63,852 nucleotides of DNA from NCBI GenBank assembly GCA_012035135.1, contig JAAUPI010000001.1, positions 1 through 63,852 of the forward strand, read 5' to 3'. This document shows, one piece after another, positions 37,363 to 46,445 of this stretch. A model generated the notes under the pieces. That model did no database searches. It worked only from the letters and a program-made list of their open reading frames with translations, and was not told the origin of the DNA. Position numbers and translations under genes: made by a program. The DNA is from Microcoleus sp. CSU_2_2 (GTDB taxonomy: Bacteria; Cyanobacteriota; Cyanobacteriia; Cyanobacteriales; Microcoleaceae). Each line of letters opens with the position of its first letter. Positions within the stretch are counted from its first letter, which is position 1.

Positions 37363-37632
37363 ATGTCTTTGCCCAAGATTAAAGAATCTAGAGATTTAAG
37401 CGATGCGGAAGTAGCACAGCAAATTTTAGCCGTCAAGCGCCAACTAATGGAATTGCGGCTTCAGCAAGCTACCGGTCGCCTGGACAAACCGCATATGTTC
37501 AAGCACGCCAAACATCGGTTAGCTCAATTGATGACAGTGGAACGGGAACGGCAAATCGTTGCTGATGCTGGTGAGGCTGAAAAATCAGCAACAGCTAAAT
37601 CAGCACAAACAGCATCTGCTGCTGCCGAATAA
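37363..37632 (+). CDS. rpmC: 50S ribosomal protein L29
   Basis: L29 (89 residues) lies next to L23 at the tunnel exit. The helical hairpin and LMELRLQQATGRLDKPH are conserved. An Ala/Ser/Lys-rich C-terminal tail of about 20 residues makes it longer than the E. coli protein, common in cyanobacteria. Confidence 0.95.
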   Translation: MSLPKIKESRDLSDAEVAQQILAVKRQLMELRLQQATGRLDKPHMFKHAKHRLAQLMTVERERQIVADAGEAEKSATAKSAQTASAAAE

Positions 37633-37716
37633 GCGCCCACCGCAGCACTCAGCCAAGAGTTAGAAGCAGCCAAATCGATCGCACAATAATCAGTTGCACA
37701 ACAGAAATAGGTAGCT

Positions 37717-37965
37717 ATGGCAGTTAAAGAACGAGTTGGCGTAGTAGTCAGCGACAAAATGGACAAAACCGTCGTGGTAGCAGTAGAAAACCGCTCCTCC
37801 CACACCAAATACGGCAAAATCGTAGTCCGCACCAAACGGTACAAAGCTCACGACGAAGAAAATCAGTGCAAATCGGGCGACCGCGTCCGCATCACTGAAA
37901 CCCGCCCCTTGAGCAAAACTAAACACTGGATGGTTGCTGAAATTTTCGGTACAAAAAACGGCTAA
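37717..37965 (+). CDS. rpsQ: 30S ribosomal protein S17
   Basis: S17 (82 residues), a primary 16S rRNA-binding OB-fold protein. [38 protein letters not shown] and [18 protein letters not shown] are all typical. Confidence 0.97.
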   Translation: MAVKERVGVVVSDKMDKTVVVAVENRSSHTKYGKIVVRTKRYKAHDEENQCKSGDRVRITETRPLSKTKHWMVAEIFGTKNG

Positions 37966-38051
37966 TAATTAATTGTTAATCGCGATTGGTCGCTCGCAGA
38001 TTAACCATCAACTAGTCGTCAACAGTCAACAGTCCACAGTCAAAAATCACC

Positions 38052-38420
38052 ATGATTCAACCCCAGACATACCTCAATGTCGCCGACAATAGCGGAGCCC
38101 GAAAACTAATGTGCATCCGCGTATTGGGAGGCGGCAACCGTCGCTACGGCGGAGTCGGCGATGTCATTATTGCCGTCGTCAAAGATGCCATTCCCAACAT
38201 GGCAGTCAAAAAGTCAGATGTCGTTCGGGCAGTCATTGTCAGAACCCGAAAAGGTCTCCGTCGCGACAGCGGCATGAGCATTCGTTTTGACGACAACGCC
38301 GCCGTCATTATCAACGTAGACGGGAACCCCAAAGGCACTCGCGTTTTCGGTCCCGTTGCTCGCGAACTGCGCGACAAAAACTTCACTAAAATTGTTTCCT
38401 TAGCCCCAGAGGTACTTTAA
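38052..38420 (+). CDS. rplN: 50S ribosomal protein L14
   Basis: L14 (122 residues) forms an intersubunit bridge. It begins [18 protein letters not shown], the family signature. It ends two bases before rplX, so the pair is tightly coupled. Confidence 0.97.
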   Translation: MIQPQTYLNVADNSGARKLMCIRVLGGGNRRYGGVGDVIIAVVKDAIPNMAVKKSDVVRAVIVRTRKGLRRDSGMSIRFDDNAAVIINVDGNPKGTRVFGPVARELRDKNFTKIVSLAPEVL

Positions 38421-38422
38421 AA

Positions 38423-38785
38423 ATGTACGGAAAAAAGGGTAAAGCAACTAGCGAACCGCAACGCTATAGAATGCACGTCAAAGCAGGCGACACCGTGCAA
38501 ATAATTACTGGAAAAGAGAAAGGTAAAGTCGGAGAAATCTTAAAGACATATCCTAAAGTCAGCAAAGTAATTGTCAAAGGTGTAAACGTCAGAACCAAAC
38601 ACGTCAAGCCTCAGCAAGACGGAGAATCTGGGAAAATAGTCACATTTGAGGCTCCAATTCACAGTTCAAATGTCATGCACTACTCCGAAAAAGAAAAAGT
38701 AGCCAGTCGCGTTTGCTACACATTTAGCGAAGACGGTCGCAAACTGCGACAGCTCAAAAAAACCGGAGAAATCATCGATAAATAG
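38423..38785 (+). CDS. rplX: 50S ribosomal protein L24
   Basis: L24 (120 residues), an early assembly protein with an N-terminal KOW motif ([18 protein letters not shown]) and the block [15 protein letters not shown]. The C-terminal half is longer than in E. coli, as in other cyanobacteria. Confidence 0.96.
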   Translation: MYGKKGKATSEPQRYRMHVKAGDTVQIITGKEKGKVGEILKTYPKVSKVIVKGVNVRTKHVKPQQDGESGKIVTFEAPIHSSNVMHYSEKEKVASRVCYTFSEDGRKLRQLKKTGEIIDK

Positions 38786-38813
38786 TCACTAGTCATTAGT
38801 CATTAGTCATTAG
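38784..38813. repeat. AGTCATT heptamer array
   Basis: Four AGTCATT-like units start at the rplX stop codon; the remainder of the gap to rplE is A/C-rich with CAACTGA/CAACTAG words. Confidence 0.8.
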
Positions 38814-38906
38814 CTAATAACTAAAAACTAACAACTGAACAACTAGCAACTGACAACTCGCAATTCCCTGACCAAGCCCAGGGACAGTTAAAGAAACACA
38901 AAAACC

Positions 38907-39452
38907 ATGCCAGACAAACTCAAAGTTATTTACCAAGAAAAGATAGTACCAACACTGATGGATCAGTTTAAATATACTAATATCCATCAGGTTCCCAAAC
39001 TCGTCAAAGTCACCGTAAACCGTGGTTTGGGAGAAGCATCTCAAAATGCTAAGGCGCTAGATTCATCTATCAACGAAATCGGTATCATCACTGGGCAAAA
39101 ACCAGTGGTGACGCGGGCGAAAAAAGCGATCGCAGGCTTTAAAATCCGTAAAGGAGTACCCGTTGGTGTCATGGTGACGCTGCGGTCCGATCGGATGTAC
39201 GATTTTCTCGATCGACTGATCAACCTCGCACTACCCCGGATCAGAGACTTTCGCGGCATCAGTCCCAAAAGCTTCGACGGACGTGGCAATTACAGCTTGG
39301 GTTTGAGAGAACAACTAATCTTTCCCGAAATAGAATATGACAGCATCGATCAAATTCGAGGCATGGATATTTCAATCATCACCACAGCAAACACCGACGA
39401 AGAAGGACGCGCCTTACTTAAAGAAATGGGGATGCCCTTCCGGGACAACTAA
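38907..39452 (+). CDS. rplE: 50S ribosomal protein L5
   Basis: L5 (181 residues) binds 5S rRNA and contacts the P-site t[23 protein letters not shown] and the [17 protein letters not shown] block are diagnostic. Confidence 0.97.
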   Translation: MPDKLKVIYQEKIVPTLMDQFKYTNIHQVPKLVKVTVNRGLGEASQNAKALDSSINEIGIITGQKPVVTRAKKAIAGFKIRKGVPVGVMVTLRSDRMYDFLDRLINLALPRIRDFRGISPKSFDGRGNYSLGLREQLIFPEIEYDSIDQIRGMDISIITTANTDEEGRALLKEMGMPFRDN

Positions 39453-39474
39453 GCAGTAAAGTAAGGAGCAAAAC

Positions 39475-39879
39475 ATGGCAGCTAACGATACCATAGCAGA
39501 TATGTTGACGCGCATTCGCAATTCATGCATGGCGCGCCACCAAACAACACAAATTCCAGCTACAAAAATGACCCGTAGCATCGCTCAAGTCCTCAAAAAT
39601 GAAGGCTTTATCAGCGAATTTGAAGAAGGAGAACCAGAAGGGATTAAGCGACATTTAGTGCTTTCTCTCAAGTACAAAGGCAAAACTCGCAAGCCCATTA
39701 TCACGGCACTGAAGCGAGTCAGCAAACCAGGACTGCGCGTTTACTCGAACCGTAAAGAATTGCCCAGAGTTTTAGGCGGAATTGGCATTGCCATTATCTC
39801 CACCTCCAGCGGCATTATGACCGATCGAGAAGCCAGACGCCAAGGTTTGGGCGGTGAAGTGCTTTGTTATGTTTGGTAA
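39475..39879 (+). CDS. rpsH: 30S ribosomal protein S8
   Basis: S8 (134 residues) binds the central domain of 16S rRNA and is a translational repressor of the spc operon in E. coli. The start [14 protein letters not shown] and the end [20 protein letters not shown] are typical. The ATG follows TAAGGAGC, a strong ribosome-binding site. Confidence 0.97.
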   Translation: MAANDTIADMLTRIRNSCMARHQTTQIPATKMTRSIAQVLKNEGFISEFEEGEPEGIKRHLVLSLKYKGKTRKPIITALKRVSKPGLRVYSNRKELPRVLGGIGIAIISTSSGIMTDREARRQGLGGEVLCYVW

Positions 39880-40010
39880 TCGGTAATCGGTAATCGGTAA
39901 TCGGCAGGAAGAATTTAAAACAGTAAATTCTATAGATTGTCTCAATTCTTCTGACTGCTGAATTTGGAAAAACCAATTACCAATTACCAATTACCAATTA
40001 CCAATTACAA
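39875..40010. repeat. CGGTAAT and CAATTAC heptamer arrays
   Basis: Four CGGTAAT units (39875-39904) overlap the rpsH stop codon; five CAATTAC units (39973-40009) precede rplF. They are partly complementary, as between rplW and rplB. Confidence 0.8.
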
Positions 40011-40046
40011 ACTGACCAATTACAAACTGACCAAAAATTAAAAACT

Positions 40047-40595
40047 ATGTCGCGAATTGGCAAGCGTCCGATTAGCATTCCCACGAAAGTCACCATCACC
40101 TTAGACGGTCAAACAGTAGCCGTCAAAGGTCCTAAAGGCGAACTTTCCCGAGTTATACCAGCAGAAATCCTGATGGGACTTGAAGGCGAGACTTTACTCG
40201 TCACCCGCCGAGATGAATCTCGCACCGCCCGTCAACTGCACGGCTTGTGCCGCACCCTAGTTGCCAACATGGTCGAAGGTGTATCCCAAGGTTTTGTGCG
40301 CCGTCTGGAAATTATCGGTACAGGTTATCGGGCCCAGGTTCAAGGACGGAACCTGATTTTAAACGTCGGTTACAGCAAGCCAGTGGAAATGCCTCCTCCA
40401 GAAGGCATCACCATGGCAGTTGAAGGCAACACCAACGTCATTGTCTCCGGCATTGACAAAGAACTCGTCGGCAATACAGCAGCCCGCATCCGCGCGGTAC
40501 GTCCGCCTGAAGTCTACAAGGGCAAAGGCATTCGCTACAGCGGCGAAGTCGTCCGGCGCAAAGCTGGTAAAACAGGCAAAACAGGTAAGAAGTAG
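40047..40595 (+). CDS. rplF: 50S ribosomal protein L6
   Basis: L6 (182 residues) lies near the sarcin-ricin loop. It begins [14 protein letters not shown]. The signature [21 protein letters not shown] is intact, followed by a Lys/Gly/Thr tail with a repeated GKTGK. Confidence 0.97.
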   Translation: MSRIGKRPISIPTKVTITLDGQTVAVKGPKGELSRVIPAEILMGLEGETLLVTRRDESRTARQLHGLCRTLVANMVEGVSQGFVRRLEIIGTGYRAQVQGRNLILNVGYSKPVEMPPPEGITMAVEGNTNVIVSGIDKELVGNTAARIRAVRPPEVYKGKGIRYSGEVVRRKAGKTGKTGKK

Positions 40596-40597
40596 AC

Positions 40598-40960
40598 ATG
40601 AAGCTTACTCGCAAAGAATCAGTCCACCGCAGACACCGCCGCGTGCGGCGCAAGGTGTTCGGCACCTCCGAACGTCCCAGATTAGCGGTATTTCGATCGG
40701 CACAGCACATTTACGCCCAAGTAATCGACGACACTACACAGCACACTTTGGCTGCCGCGTCAACCCTCGATCCGGAATTGAAGTCCGCTCTCAGTTCGGG
40801 AGCCAACTGTGCAGCCAGCGTGCAAGTCGGTCAGTTGATCGCCAAACGTTGTTCCAGCGCTGGCATAGCCAAAGTCGTATTCGATCGCGGCGGCAACCTC
40901 TATCACGGTCGTGTTAAAGCCCTTGCCGAAGCAGCTCGCGAAGCCGGGTTAGACTTTTAG
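40598..40960 (+). CDS. rplR: 50S ribosomal protein L18
   Basis: L18 (120 residues) binds 5S r[26 protein letters not shown] sequence and the end [16 protein letters not shown] are typical. It starts two bases after the rplF stop. Confidence 0.97.
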   Translation: MKLTRKESVHRRHRRVRRKVFGTSERPRLAVFRSAQHIYAQVIDDTTQHTLAAASTLDPELKSALSSGANCAASVQVGQLIAKRCSSAGIAKVVFDRGGNLYHGRVKALAEAAREAGLDF

Positions 40961-41188
40961 GAAGCAGGAAGTTCGGCAACGGATTGTGAAACGGATGTAA
41001 CGGATAGAAGGAAGCAAGTTTTAACTATCTATGAGACAAGGAAGAAAAAAGAAAAAATCGATCGCAAAATTCTGAATTTTTTTAGAGGAAGAAGGAAAAA
41101 AATTGATCGCAAAATTCTGAATTTCTAATTGTTAATTCCCGATCGCCGACTACGAGTTAATAATCCTCAATTCCCCAAGGACAAAACT

Positions 41189-41734
41189 ATGGCAGAACAA
41201 AAAGAACAGCGCAACAAGAAAAAAGGTAACTCAAACAAAACGCGCGAAAAAGAATCCGAATGGCAAGAACGAGTTGTTCAGATTCGGCGCGTCACCAAAG
41301 TAGTCAAAGGTGGTAAAAAACTCAGCTTCCGCGCCATAGTCATTATCGGCAACGAACGCGGTCAAGTTGGAGTGGGAGTCGGCAAAGCTAGCGACGTAAT
41401 CGGTGCCGTTAAAAAAGGCGTCGCTGACGGCAAAAAGCACCTTATTGAAGTGCCCCTTACCAAAGCTAACTCCATCCCTCACCCCATCAACGGTGCAGGT
41501 GGCGGAGCCAAAGTCATGATGCGACCGGCAGCCCCCGGAACCGGGGTAATTGCAGGGGGAGCAGTGCGAACTGTTCTCGAACTAGCAGGAGTCCGAAACA
41601 TTTTAGCCAAACAGCTAGGTTCAGGAAATCCTTTGAACAATGCTAGAGCAGCCGTCAACGCCCTCTCCACTCTTCGCACCTTATCCGAAGTTGCTCAAGA
41701 GCGCGGAATTCCAGTAGAAAACCTATACGGTTAG
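41189..41734 (+). CDS. rpsE: 30S ribosomal protein S5
   Basis: S5 (181 residues) contributes to decoding fidelity. I choose ATG 41189 ([12 protein letters not shown]) over an upstream in-frame ATG at 41129, since the upstream part is intergenic sequence. [19 protein letters not shown] and the [19 protein letters not shown] block are diagnostic. Confidence 0.96.
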   Translation: MAEQKEQRNKKKGNSNKTREKESEWQERVVQIRRVTKVVKGGKKLSFRAIVIIGNERGQVGVGVGKASDVIGAVKKGVADGKKHLIEVPLTKANSIPHPINGAGGGAKVMMRPAAPGTGVIAGGAVRTVLELAGVRNILAKQLGSGNPLNNARAAVNALSTLRTLSEVAQERGIPVENLYG

Positions 41735-41800
41735 GGCAGAGGGAATGAAAGGCTGTCAGTTTTGAGTGTTAAGTGTTGAGTTTGGAATCAAAAATTCGGA

Positions 41801-41825
41801 AACTCAAAACTCAAAACTCAAAACT
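41801..41825. repeat. AAAACTC heptamer array
   Basis: Three and a half AAAACTC units between rpsE and rplO. An open frame crossing it in phase with rplO is not considered coding. Confidence 0.75.
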
Positions 41826-41877
41826 ACCGTCAACTCGCTCCCCAACTACCAGTTACCAACTACCAAATACCAAAACT

Positions 41878-42324
41878 ATGAGATTGCAAGACGCCCGACC
41901 AAAAGCAGGCTCCCAAAAGCGCCCCCGCCGCTTGGGCAGAGGTATTTCTGCCGGTCAAGGCGCGAGCTCCGGCAAAGGGATGCGCGGTCAAAAATCTAGA
42001 GCCGGTAGCGGCACTAGACCCGGTTTTGAAGGGGGGCAAAATCCTCTTTACCGCCGCCTGCCCAAGCTGAAGAGCTTCCCTTTAGTGAACCGTAAAGAGT
42101 ACACTATCATCAATGTAAGTAAATTAGCATCCCTGCCAGCAAACACAGAAGTCACTCTATCTTCTTTGATGCAAGCAAAAATTGTCACTACTGACGATGG
42201 GCCGCTGAAAATCTTAGGAGATGGCGAACTAAATGTGGCACTGCAAGTGCGCGCCGCCGCCTTCACCGCAGGTGCTCGCACCAAAATTGAAGCTGCGGGC
42301 GGAAGTTGCGAAGTAGTTGCTTAA
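41878..42324 (+). CDS. rplO: 50S ribosomal protein L15
   Basis: L15 (148 residues), a late assembly protein. The start at ATG 41878 ([14 protein letters not shown]) is chosen over an upstream ATG in repeat DNA. The glycine/arginine-rich N-terminus ([18 protein letters not shown]) is typical. secY follows 102 bp downstream. Confidence 0.96.
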   Translation: MRLQDARPKAGSQKRPRRLGRGISAGQGASSGKGMRGQKSRAGSGTRPGFEGGQNPLYRRLPKLKSFPLVNRKEYTIINVSKLASLPANTEVTLSSLMQAKIVTTDDGPLKILGDGELNVALQVRAAAFTAGARTKIEAAGGSCEVVA

Positions 42325-42426
42325 AGATTTGAGGTTTGAGAACGTGTCCAAATCTCAAATCCTCAAGCCTGCTATCAAAAAATGATTTAGTCTAAAATCC
42401 CAAATCTAAAATCCCAAATCGTAACT

Positions 42427-43740
42427 ATGGACGTTAGTAAAGAAAAAGCGCCAACTGCACAAGAGACTTTCTTGCAGATGGCCCAAGCTGCGGGTTTGCG
42501 GGGCCGCATCCTCGTAACCCTTGGCTTACTGATTTTAGTCCGCTTGGGCGTCCACCTGCCAGTCCCCGGCATCGATCGGGTCGCATTTTCCCAAAATGTT
42601 CAAAACAGCCCTTTAATTGGCTTTTTGGATTTATTTTCAGGAGGCGGGCTTTCAGCTTTGGGGATTTTTGCTCTGGGGATTTTGCCCTACATTAATGCCT
42701 CAATTATTGTGCAACTTCTAACTGCGGCTCTCCCCAGTTTAGAAGACTTGCAGAAAAATGAAGGGGAAGCAGGACGGCGCAAGATTTCTCAAATTACTCG
42801 CTACGTTTCTCTAGGCTGGGCAGTGATCCAAAGTGTTGGCATCGCTACGTGGGTGGGAAATTTGCAGGGAGTAGCAATCGCTCCTGGACCTGTATTCATT
42901 GCACAGATGACTTTGGCTCTGACGGCGGGGTCGATGTTTGTGATGTGGGTGTCGGAACTGATTACGGAGCGAGGTATCGGTAATGGAGCCTCGCTACTGA
43001 TATTTATCAACATTGTGTCAGTTTTACCTCGTTCTTTGGGACAAACTTTTGAATTGGCACAAAGTGGAGATACGCAAGTTGTAGGCCGCGTAGTGGTGCT
43101 GCTGCTGGTCTTTTTGGTAACGATCGTCGGGATTGTTTTTGTTCAGGAAGGTACTCGCCGGATTCCGATTATTTCGGCCCGCCGCCAAGTCGGCCGCAAA
43201 GTTTATCGGGAGAGTCGCAGTTATCTGCCCCTGCGCTTAAATCAAGGCGGGGTGATGCCGATTATTTTTGCATCTTCGGTGCTGATTGTACCCTCTTTCC
43301 TAGCTCAATCTCTGAATAACCCGTTTTTGGTTCAAGTGGCTAATGTTTTGAGTCCGAACGGGCCGACGCCGTGGGCTTACGCGCTATTTTATCTGACATT
43401 GATTCTATTTTTTAGCTATTTCTACGCTTCGTTGATTGTCAACCCCGTAGATATGTCTCAGAATTTGAAGAAAATGGGTGCCAGCATTCCTGGGATTCGT
43501 CCCGGTCAGAAAACAAGCGATTATGTAGAGAAGGTTTTGAACCGTTTGACTTTCTTGGGAGCGATATTTCTCGGTCTGGTGGCGATTGTCCCCACGGCTG
43601 TCGAAAGCGCGATCGGAGTGCAAACTTTTAGAGGCTTTGGCGCAACCTCCCTACTGATTCTAGTAGGTGTGGCGATCGAAACTGCTAAACAAATTCAAAC
43701 TTACGTCATCTCCCAACGATATGAAGGAATGGTGAAGTAA
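42427..43740 (+). CDS. secY: Protein translocase subunit SecY
   Basis: SecY (437 residues) is the pore of the Sec translocon, serving plasma and thylakoid membranes. Ten membrane helices are visible. Signatures are VRLGVHLPVPGID near the start, FSGGGLSALGIFALGILPYI with the plug region, ITERGIGNGASLLIF, and the ribosome/SecA-binding loop RRQVGRKVYRESRSYLPLR. It is followed after 5 bp by adk. Confidence 0.97.
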   Translation: MDVSKEKAPTAQETFLQMAQAAGLRGRILVTLGLLILVRLGVHLPVPGIDRVAFSQNVQNSPLIGFLDLFSGGGLSALGIFALGILPYINASIIVQLLTAALPSLEDLQKNEGEAGRRKISQITRYVSLGWAVIQSVGIATWVGNLQGVAIAPGPVFIAQMTLALTAGSMFVMWVSELITERGIGNGASLLIFINIVSVLPRSLGQTFELAQSGDTQVVGRVVVLLLVFLVTIVGIVFVQEGTRRIPIISARRQVGRKVYRESRSYLPLRLNQGGVMPIIFASSVLIVPSFLAQSLNNPFLVQVANVLSPNGPTPWAYALFYLTLILFFSYFYASLIVNPVDMSQNLKKMGASIPGIRPGQKTSDYVEKVLNRLTFLGAIFLGLVAIVPTAVESAIGVQTFRGFGATSLLILVGVAIETAKQIQTYVISQRYEGMVK

Positions 43741-43745
43741 TCGCA

Positions 43746-44330
43746 ATGCAATTGATTTTTATGGGGCCTCCTGGAGCGGGAAAGGGAACTCAAGCTCAGC
43801 TCTTAGCCGCTCTCTGGAAAATACCCCACATTTCTACAGGTGACATCCTGCGCGCCTGTGTAGTTGCCAAAACTGACTTAGGTCAAAAGGCACAATCCTA
43901 CATGGATCGGGGAGAACTAGTTCCCGACGAGTTATTGATGGATATCGTGCAAGAACGCATGAATCAACCAGATGCTAAGTCTGGCTGGATTCTAGACGGC
44001 TTTCCCCGCACAGTCCCGCAGGCAGCTTTTTTTGACAGACTGCTCTGCGATGTTGATGGTGCTGGGGGAAGTAACTCTGGAAAAGACTGCGATCTCAGAG
44101 CCGTCAATTTGGACGTACCTGACAATGTTTTGGTGACTCGCCTGCTATCGCGCGGGCGTCAGGATGACAACGAACAAACTATTCGTCGCCGTTTGCAAGT
44201 TTATCGCGAGCAAACCGAGCCTTTGATTGAGTTTTACAGAAACCGCGAACAGTTAGTTGCAGTTGATGGCGATCGCGAGATGCAGGAAGTTACCGCAGAG
44301 CTTCAAAAGGCTCTCTCAGGAGACTCTTGA
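43746..44330 (+). CDS. adk: Adenylate kinase
   Basis: Adk (194 residues) interconverts ATP + AMP and 2 ADP. The P-loop GPPGAGKGTQ is at residues 7-16, the AMP-binding block STGDILR near 31, and the DGFPRT motif is present. The short LID without zinc Cys residues is the small bacterial variant. It is translated right after secY. Confidence 0.96.
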   Translation: MQLIFMGPPGAGKGTQAQLLAALWKIPHISTGDILRACVVAKTDLGQKAQSYMDRGELVPDELLMDIVQERMNQPDAKSGWILDGFPRTVPQAAFFDRLLCDVDGAGGSNSGKDCDLRAVNLDVPDNVLVTRLLSRGRQDDNEQTIRRRLQVYREQTEPLIEFYRNREQLVAVDGDREMQEVTAELQKALSGDS

Positions 44331-44432
44331 ACCTTCTCGATCGAAACTGTGACAATCAATAACTTTTGCTAAGATGTGTTAACTAGGAGTTTTTTGTGCT
44401 ATTAGCTTTTGTGAGGGGTGCAAGTTCCAAGA

Positions 44433-44470
44433 TTGAGGTGAATACTAATTGCTCTAACTTTGATTTGAGT
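44433..44470 (+). promoter_or_regulatory. Diverged copy of the infA initiation region
   Basis: TTGAGGTGAATACTAATTG followed by CTCTAA resembles the infA ribosome-binding site and start (TTGAGGTAAATACCAAATTG then TCTAAG, 44600-44625). Here the TTG is followed by one codon and a TAA, a two-codon reading frame 167 bp upstream of the real start. Confidence 0.4.
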
Positions 44471-44616
44471 AAAGCTAAAGTTAGCCGTTGGTTGAGTCTT
44501 TAAGTAGATCGAGTTTCCCTTTCCCCCGTGCTAATTTAACGCATACTGATCGATAGGTTTTCGCTCTGCCGGGTCACTCCTAGTTAATCAAATGTAGAGT
44601 TGAGGTAAATACCAAA

Positions 44617-44841
44617 TTGTCTAAGCAAGATTTAATTGAAATGGAAGGGACGGTGACGGAATCCCTGCCCAATGCAATGTTTCGTGTCGATCTCGATAAT
44701 GGATTCAACGTGCTAGCTCACATTTCCGGCAAGATCCGTCGCAACTACATCAAAATTCTGCCAGGCGATCGAGTCAAAGTCGAATTAACCCCCTACGACT
44801 TGACCAAAGGCAGGATTACTTATCGCCTTCGGAAAAAATAG
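44617..44841 (+). CDS. infA: Translation initiation factor IF-1
   Basis: IF-1 (74 residues) is an OB-fold protein that occupies the 30S A site during initiation. [21 protein letters not shown] and [23 protein letters not shown] are near the family consensus. The start is TTG at 44617, supported by GAGGT 11 bp upstream. A rare start codon on an initiation factor gene hints at autoregulation of start selection (inference). Confidence 0.96.
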
Positions 44842-44892
44842 GCTTAGATAAAACTTTCCAAAAACTAATTCTAAGTTTAATTAGAGAGAATT

Positions 44893-44923
44893 TGGTAAAA
44901 AGCGTCAAATTTATGCTATAATG
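44893..44923 (+). promoter_or_regulatory. Sigma70-type promoter upstream of rpmJ leader
   Basis: TTGGTA (44893-44898) and a consensus TATAAT (44918-44923) are 19 bp apart. The predicted transcript would begin near 44930 and run through the structured region into rpmJ. Confidence 0.6.
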
Positions 44924-44929
44924 CTACGT

Positions 44930-45207
44930 TTGTAGTGTTGCCGAGAAGGGCGTCAACAACCCACCGACGTAAAGGGTCAAGCCAATGTTACGCCGTGAAG
45001 GTCCAGATCGCTCACCAAAGCGCCAGCGAACTTCACCCCAGCAATGGGAGTGGGTGCAAGCGGGTTCCTTCATGAAATAACCCGCATTTTATAAAATTTA
45101 ATCGAGGAAAGGTCCACACCTTGCCCAGCCTTTCCTCCCACCGCTGTAATGGGAGTGACCGGGTGTCTACCGTCCAGTATAGCGGGGTTCTCCAGGCAGG
45201 AAGAAAG
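44930..45207 (+). ncRNA. Candidate structured leader or small RNA upstream of rpmJ
   Basis: Three inverted repeats follow the promoter. GCGGGTT (45060-45066) with AACCCGC (45079-45085) then ATTTTATAAAATTT looks like a terminator or attenuator. GAGGAAAGG (45104-45112) pairs with CCTTTCCTC (45129-45137). CCGCT (45141-45145) closes with AGCGG (45181-45185). It may be an attenuated leader for rpmJ-rpsM-rpsK-rpoA or a discrete small RNA of about 160 nt. I do not recognise a known RNA family. Confidence 0.5.
44985..45080 (+). CDS. Possible 31-codon small ORF in the rpmJ leader
   Basis: ATG 44985 to TAA 45080 encodes [16 protein letters not shown], then [15 protein letters not shown], basic with two Trp residues. 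It ends inside the attenuator-like hairpin (45060-45085), so a translating ribosome would influence the fold, as for a leader peptide. No family is recognised and no strong ribosome-binding site is seen (AGGGTCAAGCCA upstream). Confidence 0.3.
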   Translation: MLRREGPDRSPKRQRTSPQQWEWVQAGSFMK

Positions 45208-45321
45208 ATGAAAGTTCGAGCATCCGTCAAAAAAATTTGCGAAAAATGTCGCGTCATCCGCCGTCGCGGTCGAGTGATGGTGATATGCACTAACCCAAAA
45301 CACAAACAGCGCCAGGGTTAG
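45208..45321 (+). CDS. rpmJ: 50S ribosomal protein L36
   Basis: L36 (37 residues), the smallest ribosomal protein: [17 protein letters not shown] then [17 protein letters not shown]. The zinc ligands (CEKC, C, H) are all present, so this is the zinc-binding form. The ATG follows CAGGAAGAAAG. Confidence 0.96.
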   Translation: MKVRASVKKICEKCRVIRRRGRVMVICTNPKHKQRQG

Positions 45322-45404
45322 GAAACTGGAAGATTAGACATGGCACTTAGGTGCTACCTAATTGAACATTGTAGCCAAACAGGAAAACTAGGGAGACAAA
45401 AAGT

Positions 45405-45788
45405 GTGGCACGGATTGCCGGGGTAGACCTTCCACGCGACAAGCGCGTCGAAATAGGTCTGACATACATTTACGGGATAGGGCTCTCGCGCGCCCAACAA
45501 ATTATCGCTGCAACAGGCGTAAACCCTGACACTCGTGTCAAGGATTTAACAGAAGCTGACGTGACTGCTCTGCGGGCTCATGTAGAAAGCAACTATCAGA
45601 TAGAAGGAGACCTCCGGCGCTGGGAGTCAATGAACATCAAGCGCCTGATGGATATCGGGACTTACCGCGGTAGGCGTCATCGTTTGGGTCTGCCGGTGCG
45701 GGGTCAACGAACCCGCACCAATGCCAGAACCCGGCGGGGCGTTCGTCGCACAGTTGCGGGCAAGAAAAAAGCTCCTTCCAAGAAGTAA
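45405..45788 (+). CDS. rpsM: 30S ribosomal protein S13
   Basis: S13 (127 residues) contacts the 50S subunit and the P-site tRNA. GTG start at 45405 after [32 protein letters not shown] and the end [14 protein letters not shown] are diagnostic. Confidence 0.97.
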   Translation: MARIAGVDLPRDKRVEIGLTYIYGIGLSRAQQIIAATGVNPDTRVKDLTEADVTALRAHVESNYQIEGDLRRWESMNIKRLMDIGTYRGRRHRLGLPVRGQRTRTNARTRRGVRRTVAGKKKAPSKK

Positions 45789-45872
45789 CAGCTTTTTTGG
45801 AAAATTACGCTGGGGGCTGCTGGCTCCTGGCGCTTTGGGGAATTAGTTGAGAGAAACGTTAAAGAGACTAAT

Positions 45873-46271
45873 ATGGCGCGACAACAAACAGGCAAGAAAT
45901 CTGGTGCAAAAAAGCAGAAACGGAATGTACCGAATGGGGTAGGCTACATCCAGTCTACCTTTAACAATACGATTGTGACTATTACCGACCTCAACGGTGA
46001 AGTAATATCCTGGGCGTCAGCGGGTTCGAGCGGTTTTAAAGGAGCTAAGAAGGGGACTCCCTTCGCAGCGCAAACAGCGGCCGAAAGTGCCGCTCGCCGA
46101 GCCAACGACCAGGGAATGCGCCAAATAGAAGTAATGGTGAGCGGGCCAGGAGCAGGTCGAGAAACTGCGATTCGGGCGCTGCAAGGGGCAGGACTGGAAA
46201 TTACTCTGATTCGAGATGTCACTCCAATTCCTCACAACGGCTGTCGCCCTCCCAAGCGGCGTAGAGTCTAA
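45873..46271 (+). CDS. rpsK: 30S ribosomal protein S11
   Basis: S11 (132 residues) forms part of the platform and E site. [21 protein letters not shown], read in parts, and the C-terminal [17 protein letters not shown] are the family signatures. Confidence 0.97.
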   Translation: MARQQTGKKSGAKKQKRNVPNGVGYIQSTFNNTIVTITDLNGEVISWASAGSSGFKGAKKGTPFAAQTAAESAARRANDQGMRQIEVMVSGPGAGRETAIRALQGAGLEITLIRDVTPIPHNGCRPPKRRRV

Positions 46272-46281
46272 AACGATTTGA

Positions 46282-46421
46282 GATTTTAGATTTTAGATTT
46301 TGGATCGTGGCTAATTGCTGAAAGCTCAAAACTCATGCTTTCAACTATTGCTCCGTCTATCCAAAATCCGAAATCCTTTCAGGGGTATGCTCTGTAATCT
46401 AAAATCCAAAATCCAAAATCA
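46282..46421. repeat. GATTTTA and AAAATCC heptamer arrays
   Basis: Three GATTTTA units (46282-46302) and three and a half AAAATCC units (46398-46421) flank the rpsK-rpoA gap and are approximately complementary. Confidence 0.75.
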
Positions 46422-46445
46422 AAAGTGGAAAAGGGAGGTCACTCC

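Noticed and set aside
45104..45137. RNase P RNA, suggested by GAGGAAAGGTCC
   Set aside because: Only this short word resembles rnpB; the rest of the P4/P-loop sequences and the length are missing.
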